Origin: Bacillus sp. JCM 19034
Lineage (GTDB): Bacteria; Bacillota; Bacilli; Bacillales; Bacillaceae_D
Assembly (NCBI RefSeq): GCF_001310635.1
Contig: NZ_BAXR01000001.1
Location: forward strand, 62,001-126,000
Direction: 5' to 3'
DNA: 64,000 nt
The notes beneath the pieces are model-generated. The model was not told where the DNA came from. It searched no databases and saw nothing but the letters and a program-made list of their open reading frames with translations. Positions 38,291-47,786 of this stretch are shown in pieces (the first letter of the stretch is position 1; the number at the start of each line of letters is the position of its first letter). Position numbers and translations under genes: made by a program.

Positions 38291-38307
38291 TGTCAGATAA
38301 TCTGACA
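38291..38307. promoter_or_regulatory. TnrA/GlnR box
   Basis: TGTCAGATAATCTGACA fits the 17-base consensus TGTNAN7TNACA perfectly. On the minus strand its centre lies about 37-42 bases upstream of possible -10 elements (TATGCT or TACTAT near 38255-38265), matching the roughly -49 spacing of TnrA-activated promoters. It also lies upstream of the siroheme operon on the plus strand, but about 77 bases from that -35 element. Confidence 0.85.
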
Positions 38308-38375
38308 TTTTTTATTGTCAATTGGTTTTATACAATATAAAGTAAGAAAATATAAATATGTTCTAGGTAAGTTCA

Positions 38376-38404
38376 TTGAGTAAGACGGTTGTCTATACTA
38401 TAAT
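38376..38404 (+). promoter_or_regulatory. SigA promoter of the siroheme operon
   Basis: TTGAGT at 38376-38381, 17 bases, TATAAT at 38399-38404; start codon follows about 47 bases later. Confidence 0.7.
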
Positions 38405-38451
38405 TGATTAAATAGATAAAATTACTTGGACTAGAATGAGGGGCGTAAAGG

Positions 38452-39895
38452 ATGAGTGAGGGATATGTATATTTAGTCGGTGCAGGACCTGGTGATATAC
38501 GGTTAATGACAATGAAAGGTATGCAAAGCTTAAAGATAGCTGATGTTGTATTATACGACCGACTTGTGAATCCGTTATTACTCGAGTTTACTAAGCCTGA
38601 TTGTGAACTTGTTTATTGTGGGAAATTACCTGACCGGCATACTCTTAGACAAGAAGCGATCCAGGACTTGCTTGTATCATATGCAGAGCAAGGGAAAGTA
38701 GTTGTTCGTTTAAAAGGAGGAGACCCTAGTGTATTTGGGCGCGTTGGTGAGGAAGCTGCTGAGTTAGAGAATGCAGGGATTCGCTATGAGATTGTTCCTG
38801 GAATCACTGCTGGGATAGGGGCGTCTACCTATGCTGGTGTTCCGGTTACCCATCGCGAATTCGGGGCGTCTTTTGCTATTGTAACAGGACATGATCAATC
38901 ACCGAATGGACAACCGTTAATTGATTGGCAAGCATTAGCGACAGGAATTGATACAATTGCCTTTTATATGGGTGTAAAAAATTTACCGCACATTTGTGAA
39001 CAATTAACAAAAAACGGACGTAACCCTAATACTCCAGTTATGCTCGTTCAATGGGGAACAATTGGTAAGCAGCGGGTATTGAAAGGGACATTAGAATCTA
39101 TTGTCGACAAGGTTGCGAAAGAAAAATTGACAAATCCGGCTATTACCCTTGTTGGAGATGTTACGAAATTGCGAACGGGAAAAAGTTGGTTTGAGGCACA
39201 ACCACTTTTCAGTAAACAAATTTTATTTGCACGCTCATCAAGTGAGCATAGTGAGATTGCAAGTAAATTAAGGGATTTAGGCGCTGACGTCTTTGAGTAT
39301 CCACGATTACAAACGACGTTTTTAGAAAATGATCTGCCTATTTCATATGAGAAGTATAAACAAATTATATTTCAATCACCGTCGAGTGTTGATTGGTTTT
39401 TTGAAAATTTAGCTCGTAGGAAAATAGATATTCGTCTCATTAAAGCGACTTTTTATGCAGGGTCTGTAAAATCACAAAAACGAATTCAATCATATGCCTG
39501 TCAAGCCTTCTTAGTCGATCAGTTAAAGAAGAACAGCTCTCGGCTTGTCATTGGTCCAGAATCTGCTGTTACAGATACTCGAAAACAGCGATTTGGGGAC
39601 CACGATTATCTTAATTCTCATTCAGTAAATATTGTATCATCATCAAATATGACATGTCGCCGATTGCTTGAAGAGGGGCGTTGATACAATTGTTTTTCCA
39701 AATGCACAATCGGTCCGAATTGTGACTGAGCAATTGTCTGAGCTGAATGAAACACCTTCAACGCTATCGAAGCTAGCTGATATCATTTGCTTTGGACCGG
39801 AAACACAAAAAGCAGCTGAACAACTTGGGTATGAAATTAAGCATCGATTAGAGAGACCGTCGTTGAATGCCTTAATGGATGTACTAAAATCATAA
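38452..39895 (+). CDS. Uroporphyrinogen-III C-methyltransferase fused to uroporphyrinogen-III synthase (one frameshift)
   Basis: The N-terminal 245 residues are a SAM-dependent SumT/CobA methyltransferase (VYLVGAGPGDIRLMT, VVRLKGGDPSVFGR, YEIVPGITAGIGASTYAGVPVTHR, FYMGVKN) making precorrin-2. The rest is a HemD-like domain (KQILFARSSSEHSEIASKLRDLGADVFEYPRL, then FPNAQSVRIVTEQL and FGPETQKAAEQLGYEIK). An extra G in the run at 39675-39678 shifts the last 70 codons. Total about 480 residues. The HemD part is divergent in the middle, so its activity is less certain. Confidence 0.88.
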
Positions 39896-39920
39896 AATAA
39901 GCGAGGAAGAAGGTGATCAT

Positions 39921-40739
39921 ATGCAAGCAATTTTATATGTTGGACATGGGAGCCGTGTACAAGCAGGAAACGATGAGCTAATGGCTTTTGTTAAAAAAGC
40001 TCAAAAAGCTCATCCGCATATAACTATTCAGGAATGTTGTTTCTTAGAATTGGCTAAACCGACCATAGATGAAGGGGTGACTGCCTGTATTGAACAAGGA
40101 GCTACACAAATTGCTGTTATTCCTGTATTATTGCTCACTGCAGGGCATGCAAAAGTAGATATTCCAGCGGAAATTGATAGGATAAAAGAAAAGCACCCAA
40201 ATATTTCGTTTACGTACGGGAAACCAATTGGCGTTGAACAAACGGTTGTCACGATTATTCAGGATCGATTAAAATCGGCAGGATTATCACTAGTTGATGG
40301 ACGTCCGAAGTATGAAGAGCGTCAACCAATATCAATATTACTTGTTGGAAGAGGGAGTAGCGATCCTGATAATACGAGTGATTTAATGAAAATAGCAAGA
40401 TTAGTATGGGAGTATACGCCAGTTTCGGAGGTAGAGGTTTGCTTTCTTGCAGCTGCACGTCCAAATGTCGATGAAGGGCTTCAACGTGTACAACGGTTTG
40501 AGCATAAAACTGTTTATGTTGTACCTTATTTATTATTTACTGGCGTGTTAATGGAAAGCTTGCAAAAAAAACTAGAGTCAAATACAACTGACTGTACATT
40601 CATTTTATGTGATTATTTAGGTTTTGATGATCAGCTAATTAGCGTGCTTGCACGCCGTGCGGCTGAAGTGTTGGATAGAGAAGTACAAGTGAATTGCGAT
40701 ACATGCCAATTTCGATTAGCGTTTGCAAATGAGGCGTAA
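39921..40739 (+). CDS. sirB: Sirohydrochlorin ferrochelatase/CbiX family protein, two domains
   Basis: Inserts Fe2+ into sirohydrochlorin. The 272-residue protein has two CbiX domains. The first holds the metal-site His9 in YVGHGSR and a second His in LLLTAGHAKVDIP; in the second domain the equivalent motif reads VGRGSSD with Arg replacing His, so only the first is likely catalytic. Homologue of B. subtilis YlnE. RBS GAAGAAGGTGATC. Its stop is 2 bases from the next ATG. Confidence 0.9.
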   Translation: MQAILYVGHGSRVQAGNDELMAFVKKAQKAHPHITIQECCFLELAKPTIDEGVTACIEQGATQIAVIPVLLLTAGHAKVDIPAEIDRIKEKHPNISFTYGKPIGVEQTVVTIIQDRLKSAGLSLVDGRPKYEERQPISILLVGRGSSDPDNTSDLMKIARLVWEYTPVSEVEVCFLAAARPNVDEGLQRVQRFEHKTVYVVPYLLFTGVLMESLQKKLESNTTDCTFILCDYLGFDDQLISVLARRAAEVLDREVQVNCDTCQFRLAFANEA

Positions 40740-40741
40740 TC

Positions 40742-41383
40742 ATGCAACGTTTACCTATTTTTTTATCATTAACGAATAAACATGCAGTTATTGTCGGCGG
40801 TGGTCATGTGGCTGTTAGACATGTTAAGAAGTTACTTTCTGCTCAAATAAAGCAAATCACGATCTATTCACCAACGATTGATGATGAATTAAAGCAGTTG
40901 GTTATTATGGATCATGTTAAATGGGTTAGAGAAAAAATTGAAAAACCGAGAAGCTTTGCAGCAGATCTTGTCTTACTTGTTACATCTGATAAGGAGTTAA
41001 ACAAACAGTTGTATGACATGAAAGCACCTTATCAGCTTATGTATGTCGCATCCGATCAAAATGTAAGTGATATCCATTTTCCAACAACGATCACACGAGG
41101 AAATTTGACCATTTCATTATCTACAAATGGGAGTAGTCCGATTTATGCGAAGCGAATGAAAAGTAAGATAGAGGATGTCCTGCATGATCAAATTGAAGAA
41201 GATTTGGATTTTTTGCAAAATGTTCGAACACGTCTTAAAGAGATGGAACTTTCATCAACAACCCGTAAAAAAATATTGCATATAGTCGCTGCGGAAGAAA
41301 TATTGCAAATGCCGGATCGTCTAGGCTATGTTGAAGCTTTGATAGAGAGGGTAAAGGCTGAAGAAAGCAAAAATAAAGGTTAG
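40742..41383 (+). CDS. sirC: Precorrin-2 dehydrogenase (SirC/YlnF-like)
   Basis: NAD-dependent oxidation of precorrin-2 to sirohydrochlorin. The 213-residue protein begins LPIFLSLTNKHAVIVGGGHVAVRHVKKLL (Rossmann nucleotide site) and has the family region FPTTITRGNLTISLSTNGSSPIYAKRMKSKIE. Coupled to the ferrochelatase gene. It is longer than YlnF, with a helical C-terminal extension resembling the CysG N-terminal dimer region. Confidence 0.9.
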   Translation: MQRLPIFLSLTNKHAVIVGGGHVAVRHVKKLLSAQIKQITIYSPTIDDELKQLVIMDHVKWVREKIEKPRSFAADLVLLVTSDKELNKQLYDMKAPYQLMYVASDQNVSDIHFPTTITRGNLTISLSTNGSSPIYAKRMKSKIEDVLHDQIEEDLDFLQNVRTRLKEMELSSTTRKKILHIVAAEEILQMPDRLGYVEALIERVKAEESKNKG

Positions 41384-41395
41384 GCATAGGAAATA

Positions 41396-41431
41396 GGGTA
41401 CTATAAGAGCCAGATAGCTCTTTTAGTACCT
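41396..41431. terminator. Bidirectional terminator between sirC and folE2
   Basis: GGTACTATAAGAGC pairs with GCTCTTTTAGTACC, between two convergent genes. Confidence 0.75.
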
Positions 41432-41441
41432 ACATAGTGTG

Positions 41442-42323
41442 TTATTTTTTAAAGGATAGTCGAGCAATTGCGTCATGCTGATGAATCGATTCTTCGTTTC
41501 GACATTCAATGTCAAAAGATAGAATATGCTCATGCTCATATAAATCAGATGCAACAAGACGGATAAGGTCTTCAACAAAACGAGGGTTTTCATACGCTCG
41601 CTCAGTGACTGCTTTTTCGTCAGGTCTTTTTAAAACTGGATATAATATCGAGCTAGCATTACTTTCAGCAGCCTCTAACAAAACAGCTTTCCAATCAATG
41701 TCAGCCTGTTCGTCGACAGAAACGCTCATCGTTACAAAACTGCGTTGGTTATGAGCACTGTATTCGCTAATTTCTTTAGAACAAGGGCAAAGCGTTGTGA
41801 CAGCAGCTTTTAATGTGATTTCAGTCGTATAGCCTGCGTCCTCATCGAAGTGTACGTTAAAGGTGATATCAGCATGAGCCATCCCTTCTTTTTCCATTGA
41901 AGGACTTTTCTTTGTGAAAAACCATGGGAATTGTACCTCAACATCAGCAGCTTTTTGTTTCATTTCTCTTGCTAATATAGCTGTAAATTCTCTTAACGTT
42001 TCAAGCGATAATAAATGCGACTGAAAATAAAGGTGTAATTGTTCTGTTAAACGACTCATATTAATACCTTTATAGTCTTGACCAAGACTTGTTGTCATCG
42101 CAAATGTTGCTGTTGTTGTTTGAGTAGTCGGTGGTAAATCCGATTCAATCATAACAGGATATTTCACATCAGAAATACCGACTTGTTGAATTGGAAAATA
42201 AAAATCAGCTGGTTTATTTTGAAGGTCAGGCATCTTATCTTTTTCTGTAGGCTTTGTACCGACAATTGGGTCAACAGAACCAAAATGACGGTGACGCTCT
42301 GCCTTTGGTGGTAATTGCTTCAT
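41442..42323 (-). CDS. folE2: GTP cyclohydrolase FolE2 (type IB)
   Basis: Makes dihydroneopterin triphosphate from GTP, the first step to folate. The 293-residue protein is of the FolE2/DUF198 type: VDPIVGTKPTEKDKMPDLQ, QQVGISDVKYPV, YKGINMSRLTEQL and the catalytic Cys in TTLCPCSKEIS followed by SAHNQRS. FolE2 is metal-flexible and in B. subtilis is induced by zinc limitation; I found no convincing Zur box in the 230 bases upstream. Confidence 0.95.
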   Translation of the reverse strand: MKQLPPKAERHRHFGSVDPIVGTKPTEKDKMPDLQNKPADFYFPIQQVGISDVKYPVMIESDLPPTTQTTTATFAMTTSLGQDYKGINMSRLTEQLHLYFQSHLLSLETLREFTAILAREMKQKAADVEVQFPWFFTKKSPSMEKEGMAHADITFNVHFDEDAGYTTEITLKAAVTTLCPCSKEISEYSAHNQRSFVTMSVSVDEQADIDWKAVLLEAAESNASSILYPVLKRPDEKAVTERAYENPRFVEDLIRLVASDLYEHEHILSFDIECRNEESIHQHDAIARLSFKK

Positions 42324-42554
42324 GATATTATCAACTCCTGTATCATAACATTAGATATATTCATTTGGACGCTTTTCAACCTATTTAACGTATGATAACC
42401 ATTCAATAAGGTCAAATTTTATCCTACCATACTTGCCTAGATTGTGAAATAAATATGCTTAATTAATTGGCCAAAGTTTACAGGCTCTAATCATCATATT
42501 ACACTACAAAGTAATGAAGAAACAAGCTGTTTCAAGTTTAATAGAGAAAGGTAC

Positions 42555-43002
42555 GTGAATGAATTGAAAAAAGGAACATGGGTATTTATTAGTTTAGCGG
42601 GAATTCTACTGTTACTCGGCTTTGTTGTACCGATAACTGTTCATCCATCTACTGATACTAGGACAATTGTTGATCATACGTTACAGGTTTATAGTGCCCC
42701 TGAATGCTTTGAGCAAGCTGAGTTAACGAATAATTTAGAGGAAACAACGTATGAACGTGCACTTGAGCTAGAATACGATAGTGAGTCAAGCTGTACAACT
42801 ACTTCTTTTGCAGGCGTTCGAAAGCCGATATTGCTTGCAATATTTGAGTGAATACATGAGCTTTGTAGATGAATTAAGATTATATGAAGGATGCCGGAAA
42901 GTGATTCTTTGTGAGATGTATAAATGCGAGAAAACTGGCATTAAACGTGTGGAATGCCTTTTGCTAAAGAAAGATGTTTATGATATATTGAGAATGTTCT
43001 AA
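42555..43002 (+). CDS. Hypothetical membrane-anchored protein (one frameshift)
   Basis: Not recognised. Starts (GTG 42555) with a membrane helix WVFISLAGILLLLGFVVPI, then an acidic region with several Cys. An extra base near 42807-42811 explains a stop at 42851; the other frame continues YLSEYMSFVDELRLYEG...CEMYKCEKTGIKRVECLLL to 43000. Joined length about 148 residues. The extracytoplasmic cysteines could form disulfides. The frame repair is less certain here because no family is available for comparison. Confidence 0.5.
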
Positions 43003-43056
43003 AAACTTATAAATGTAATATAGAGAGAAGAAATATAAGGGAGCTGGAGATAAACG

Positions 43057-44434
43057 ATGAAAGTTGCAAAATTTGGAGGAACATCGGTTGCGAGCGCTGA
43101 ACAAATTAAGAAAGTAGCAGCGATTGTTGCTGATGACTCTGAACGTAAAGTAATTGTCGTGTCGGCACCAGGGAAGCGTTCAAGTGACGATACGAAAGTA
43201 ACGGATTTGTTAATTGCTTTAGGAGAAGCTTTTAGAAAAAGGTGAAGCGGAAGCTGAACTTCAAGCTGTTGTAGCAAGATACGAAGATATAGCTGAAGGA
43301 TTAGAGCTTGGCAAAGCGATTGTTGCGACGATTGAAGCGGATTTACGAGAAAGACTAACATTTGACCGTAATCGTCCTGATTCATTAATGGACTTAATTA
43401 AAGCTAGTGGTGAAGATAATAACGCAAAATTAATTGCTGATTATTTCCAACGTATTGGATTAAAAGCAAGCTATGTAAATCCTCAAGATGCAGGGCTGCT
43501 AGTTAGTGATGAGCCTGGAAATGCCCAAGTATTGCCTGAAACTTTTGAGCACCTGGCTAAGTTACGTGAAACAAACGAGATTATTGTATTTCCTGGATTT
43601 TTCGGTTATTCGAAGGAAGGGACACTCGTAACGTTCCCAAGAGGGGGATCCGATATCACGGGTTCGATTGTAGCTGCAGGAACAAAAGCTGATTTATACG
43701 AAAACTTTACAGACGTTGATTCAGTCTTTGCAGCTAATCCAAACGTAGTGGATAACCCGGTGAAAATTAAAAAAATGACTTATCGTGAAATGCGGGAATT
43801 ATCTTATGCTGGTTTTTCTGTCTTTCATGATGAAGCATTAATCCCGGCATTCCGTAATCGAATCCCGGTTTGTGTTAAGAACACGAACAATCCAGCTTCA
43901 TCAGGAACGATGATTATAGCTGAGCGTGAATACTTCTTGAGTCCTGTTATCGGAATTGCAGCAGACGAAGGTTTTGCGACCATTTATGTTCGTAAATATT
44001 TAATGAACCGTGAAGTCGGTTTTGGACGTAAGCTATTACAAATTCTTGAAGATGAAGGGTTGTCCTATGAGCATATACCTTCAGGAATTGATGATACATC
44101 AGTCGTTTTACGTCAGCATCAATTAACGGATGAAATTGAGAGACGCATTATTGAACGCATCCAACGTGAGTTATATGTAGATGATGTTAATATTGAACGT
44201 AATTTCTCTATGGTCATGATCGTTGGGGAAGGGATGCATAATACAGTAGGAGTTGCAGCAAGAGCAACAGCCGCATTAGCACGAGCCAATGTGAACATAG
44301 AAATGATTAACCAAGGTTCTTCAGAAGTTAGCTTAGTGTTAGGGATTCATTCAAAGGATACGGATCGTGCAGTACGTGAGTTGTACCAAGAGTTTTTGGT
44401 GGAGCAGATAGCTCAATTGAATAGAAGATTATAA
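43057..44434 (+). CDS. Aspartate kinase, YclM/ThrD type (one frameshift)
   Basis: First step of lysine, methionine and threonine synthesis. Motifs: VAKFGGTSVAS at the N-terminus, FPRGGSDITGS and DVDSVFAANPNVV in the kinase domain, and two ACT regulatory regions near the C-terminus (FATIYVRKYLMN and FSMVMIVGEGM...GVAARATAALARANVNIEMINQGSSE). An extra T in the run at 43230-43233 breaks the frame; without it the joint reads GEALEKGEAEAEL and the protein is about 458 residues, matching YclM. RBS GGGAGCTGGAG. Confidence 0.92.
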
Positions 44435-44476
44435 AGGTCTGTCCAATAAGCTGTAGAATACTTATTGGACAGACCT
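44435..44476. terminator. Bidirectional terminator between aspartokinase and sodium channel
   Basis: A perfect 16-base arm AGGTCTGTCCAATAAG pairs with CTTATTGGACAGACCT. Confidence 0.85.
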
Positions 44477-44505
44477 GTTTGCATATGGAGCAGCATAGAT
44501 CTTCT

Positions 44506-45323
44506 TTATTTATTCTCATTCATGGTTTTAAGTAGCAATTTGACTTCGGAAAGTTCTTTTTTTACTTCTGATAATTCCTTTTTTACACTATCTTCCTCTT
44601 CAGCTTTATTTGCCTTCTCAACATTTCCAACAATGACGCCAATAAACAGGTTAAAGATTATAAAGGTACCGACTAAAATAAAGACAACGAAATACAACCA
44701 GGACCAAGGAATTTCGGCGAAAATTGGACGCATGACGCCGCTAGCCCATGATTCAAGTGTTACAACTTGAAAGAGGGTAAGTAATGATAATTCGAGATTC
44801 CCGAAGTATTCTGGAGCAACCCCTGCAAAAAGCATCGTTCCTATGACAGCAAATATGTAAAAAATGATACTCATTAAAATCATAATGTTTCCTAGTGCAG
44901 GTATTGTCATCACTAATGCATCTACGAGCTTACGCAATGATGGAATAATGGAGATCGCACGTAATACACGCAAAACACGTAATATACGTAAAACTGTTAC
45001 AAAATGTGCGCCAGCAAAGATATGACCTGCTGCAACTATTAAGAAATCAAACCAATTCCAACTGCTTTTAAAGAAAGTCCATGTCGGTTTTGTGGCGATA
45101 AACCGCATGGCAATTTCAATCGTAAATATCCATAACAAAATATAATCGGCTATAAAAACCAGTTTTTATATGATTCATATAAATTAGGATACGTTTCTAA
45201 GCCAACAATAATCGCATTAATCATTATTAATAGAATAATAGTGTTAGTAAAGGCTTTATGAAAGACAATTTTTTGGATACTTCGAATGAAAGGTGACTTC
45301 GAAAAAGTTATTGATTCTGTCAT
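44506..45323 (-). CDS. Voltage-gated sodium channel, NaChBac family (one frameshift)
   Basis: A six-helix voltage-gated channel subunit of about 272 residues, nearly the length of NaChBac from Bacillus halodurans. S4 voltage sensor with regularly spaced Arg (VLRILRVLRVLRAISIIPSLR), selectivity filter TLESWAS in FQVVTLESWASGVMRPIFAE, S6 TFIIFNLFIGVIV, and a C-terminal heptad coiled coil (VKKELSEVKKELSEVKLLL) for tetramer assembly. A missing base in the A5 run at 45154-45158 breaks the frame after S1; restored, it reads LWIFTIEIAMRF. In alkaliphiles this channel supports Na+ re-entry, pH homeostasis and motility. Start 45323. Confidence 0.94.
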
Positions 45324-45466
45324 AGTATGGCTTCTCCTCCAAAACAAGCTATCTTCATTTTACTAAAAAGTACTGTTACAAAAAAGGATTTCATAATAGT
45401 TTTTTGATTGACACCGAATGTTTGTTCGTATATATTAATTATAGAAAAACAAAGGGGTGGATATGT

Positions 45467-45676
45467 ATGCGTTATATGCTTGAAACTAGTAAGCAAGACG
45501 GACTTGTTTTAGAAATCATTTATCAAGCAGAAAATGGTAACCTATCGCAACGAAAAATAAAAGTTAAATCGTATAATGAGTCACATTTCATTGCTTATTG
45601 TTTTGAACGGAAGAAAACAAGGATGTTTCGTTTGGACCGTTTATTGTCAATCGCACCATTAAATAAAGTTCAATAA
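45467..45676 (+). CDS. Stand-alone WYL-domain-like small protein
   Basis: A 69-residue protein with the strand pattern of a WYL domain: LEIIYQAENGNLSQRKIKV, then HFIAYCFERKKTRMFRLDRLLSIAPL, where the ending corresponds to the ligand-binding RTFRLDRI block of WYL regulators. There is no HTH domain. ATG 45467 follows AAGGGGTGG. It may sense a small ligand or nucleic acid. The assignment is from motif similarity only. Confidence 0.65.
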   Translation: MRYMLETSKQDGLVLEIIYQAENGNLSQRKIKVKSYNESHFIAYCFERKKTRMFRLDRLLSIAPLNKVQ

Positions 45677-45683
45677 TAAAAAG

Positions 45684-45716
45684 AGAAAGACAGCGAATAT
45701 TTATGCCGTCTTTCGA
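45684..45716. terminator. Bidirectional terminator between the WYL-like gene and proC
   Basis: GAAAGAC pairs with GTCTTTC with an inner GC/GC extension; T-rich on either side. Confidence 0.65.
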
Positions 45717-45725
45717 TAGAAATGT

Positions 45726-46546
45726 TTATTGACCTAGCTCCTTAGACCGTTTAATTGCTTGAGCTACAGCTTTCTTCATAACCTCTTGACCATCGTAAGA
45801 GCGCAGTACGTTAATCCCGGCTTCCGTTGCACCATTTGGGCTCATAACTTCTTCATATAATTCTTTTGGTGATTGGCTGGTTGTTTGCAGTCGTTTTCCT
45901 ACACCTATAATCGTTTGTGCAATAAACTCCTTTGCTTCTTCACGTAAAAGACCAGCTTCAACTGCCGCTTCTTCCATCGCTTCTGCAAAATAAAAAAGTA
46001 AGCAGGACCACTTCCAGCAATCCCTGTGATAGAATCAATTTTATCTTCGTTAACGATAGAAACGGTCCCAACTGCTGAAAACAATTCGGAAGCAATTGAT
46101 GTATCAGTGTCGTTCGCATAAATTCCTTTTGCAATCGCTGTAGCGGATTCACCAATTTTTGCTGATGTGTTTGGCATCGTGCGTATAACCTTTGCATGGA
46201 ACGAAAATTGTTCTTCAATTGTTTTAGTTGAAACACCTGCTAAAACGGAGACGAGCAGTTGTGAAGAATGAAACGCTTCTTTAATTTCTGCAATCGCTTC
46301 TTTGAGTTGTTTCGGTTTCATAGCTAATATAACAATATCCGCTTGCCGCACTGCATCAGCTCGATCAGTTGTTGTTCGTATGCCATATGTTTGAGTTAGC
46401 TGTTCAAGTTTACGATGATTACGAAAGTTGGTTGCAATAATTTGCTCTGCATTCACAATACCTTCTGAAATAAGACCTGCAAAGATTGCTTCGGCCATTG
46501 CCCCGGCCCCTAAAAATGTTATCGTTTGATCCATTGTCTTCATCAT
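45726..46546 (-). CDS. proC: Pyrroline-5-carboxylate reductase ProC (one frameshift)
   Basis: Last step of proline synthesis. Rossmann motif FLGAGAMAEAIFAGL, ILAMKPKQ, VRTMPNTSAKIGE-type region, GIAGSGPAYFF and MSPNGATEAGINVL. A missing base in the A6 run (45992-45997) breaks the frame after PAYFF; restored, it reads YFAEAMEEAAVEAGL. About 273 residues. Its first ATG overlaps the corrected proA stop (ATGA at 46543-46546), so proA and proC are translationally coupled. Confidence 0.92.
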
Positions 46547-47786
46547 TTCACCTGACCATTTCCCTTAACAATATATTTTGTTGATGTTAATGCTTCAAGT
46601 CCCATAGGCCACGAGCATGGAGCTTTTGTGTACTTATACCAATCTCAGCTCCAAAGCCAAATTCAAATCCATCTGTAAAACGGGTAGATGCGTTATGATA
46701 AACGGCAGCAGCATCAACTTCATTGAAGAACGTTGCAACATTTTGATCGTTCTCGCTAATAATCGCTTCAGAGTGTTTTGTTCCATATTGATAAATGTGT
46801 TCAATCGCCGACTCAAGTGAGTCAACAATTTTAACAGCTACTTTTAAATCAAGAAATTCATCAACCCAGTCTGTTTCGCTTGCTTCATCAATACGGGCAT
46901 CAAGATTTCTCGATGCTTGATCACCAACAAAGGATACCTTTTTTTCGGCTAATGCATCTAAAAGCTCCTTGAAATGCTTATCCGCCCAATTTTGGTGAAC
47001 GAGAATCGTCTCAGCTGCATTACATACTGACGGACGCTGAGTTTTCGCATTAACTGCAATCTCGATTGCCATGTCTACGTCTGCGGTATCATCAATGTAT
47101 ACGTGGCAATTTCCAACACCTGTTTCTAGCACAGGAATACTAGAATTATTGACAACTGATTGAATGAGAGTAGCTCCACCACGAGGGATAAGGACATCTA
47201 AATACTGATTTAATTTAAACATTTCATTGGCGGTTTTACGGCTTGTATCCTCCAATAATTGAATCGCATCCACTGGAATAGAAGTTTGTTTAAGGGCTTG
47301 TTGTACAACGTTAACGAGAGCGATATTAGAGTGGATAGCTGAAGAGCTTCCGCGTAAAAGGACGGCATTACCCGATTTTAAGCACAGGCTTGATGCGTCA
47401 ATAGTTACATTAGGGCGAGCTTCATAAATCATGCCAATAACGCCTAACGGTACTCTAATTTTGTCAATTGATAAACCATTTGGTCGCTTGAAATTTGTTA
47501 GCAATTCACCAACTGGATCTGGTAACTCAGTTACTTGTCTTAACCCTTCAGCCATATCTTCGAGCCTCTCTACAGTAAGCGTTAATCGATCAATTAGACT
47601 TGCACTAGTTCCATTTTGGCGAGCGACTTCTAAATCCTTTTCATTTTCTGTTATGAGGTATTCCTTTTCATTAAGAAGAGCTTCTGCCATGATTATTAAG
47701 GCATCATTCTTTTCTTTAGTCGTTTTCGTGGCAAGTATACGAGCACAATTCTTTGCTTTTTTTGCTTTTGTTACTAATTCATTCAT
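46543..47786 (-). CDS. proA: Gamma-glutamyl phosphate reductase ProA (C-terminal frameshift)
   Basis: Reduces glutamyl phosphate to glutamate semialdehyde. Motifs: PLGVIGMIYEARPNVTIDA, LCLKSGNAVLLRG, IPRGGATLIQ and the catalytic Cys in RPSVCNAAETIL. As read, it stops at 46587 after RGLWDLKH. One missing C near 46607 (ggcct for ggccct) explains this: the restored end is [23 protein letters not shown], giving 414 residues, the normal length. Start ATG 47786 overlaps the proB stop (ATGA). Confidence 0.92.

Noticed and set aside
41442..42554. Zur box upstream of folE2
   Set aside because: Looked for the symmetric AAATCGTAAT-type site in the upstream 230 bases and found nothing close.
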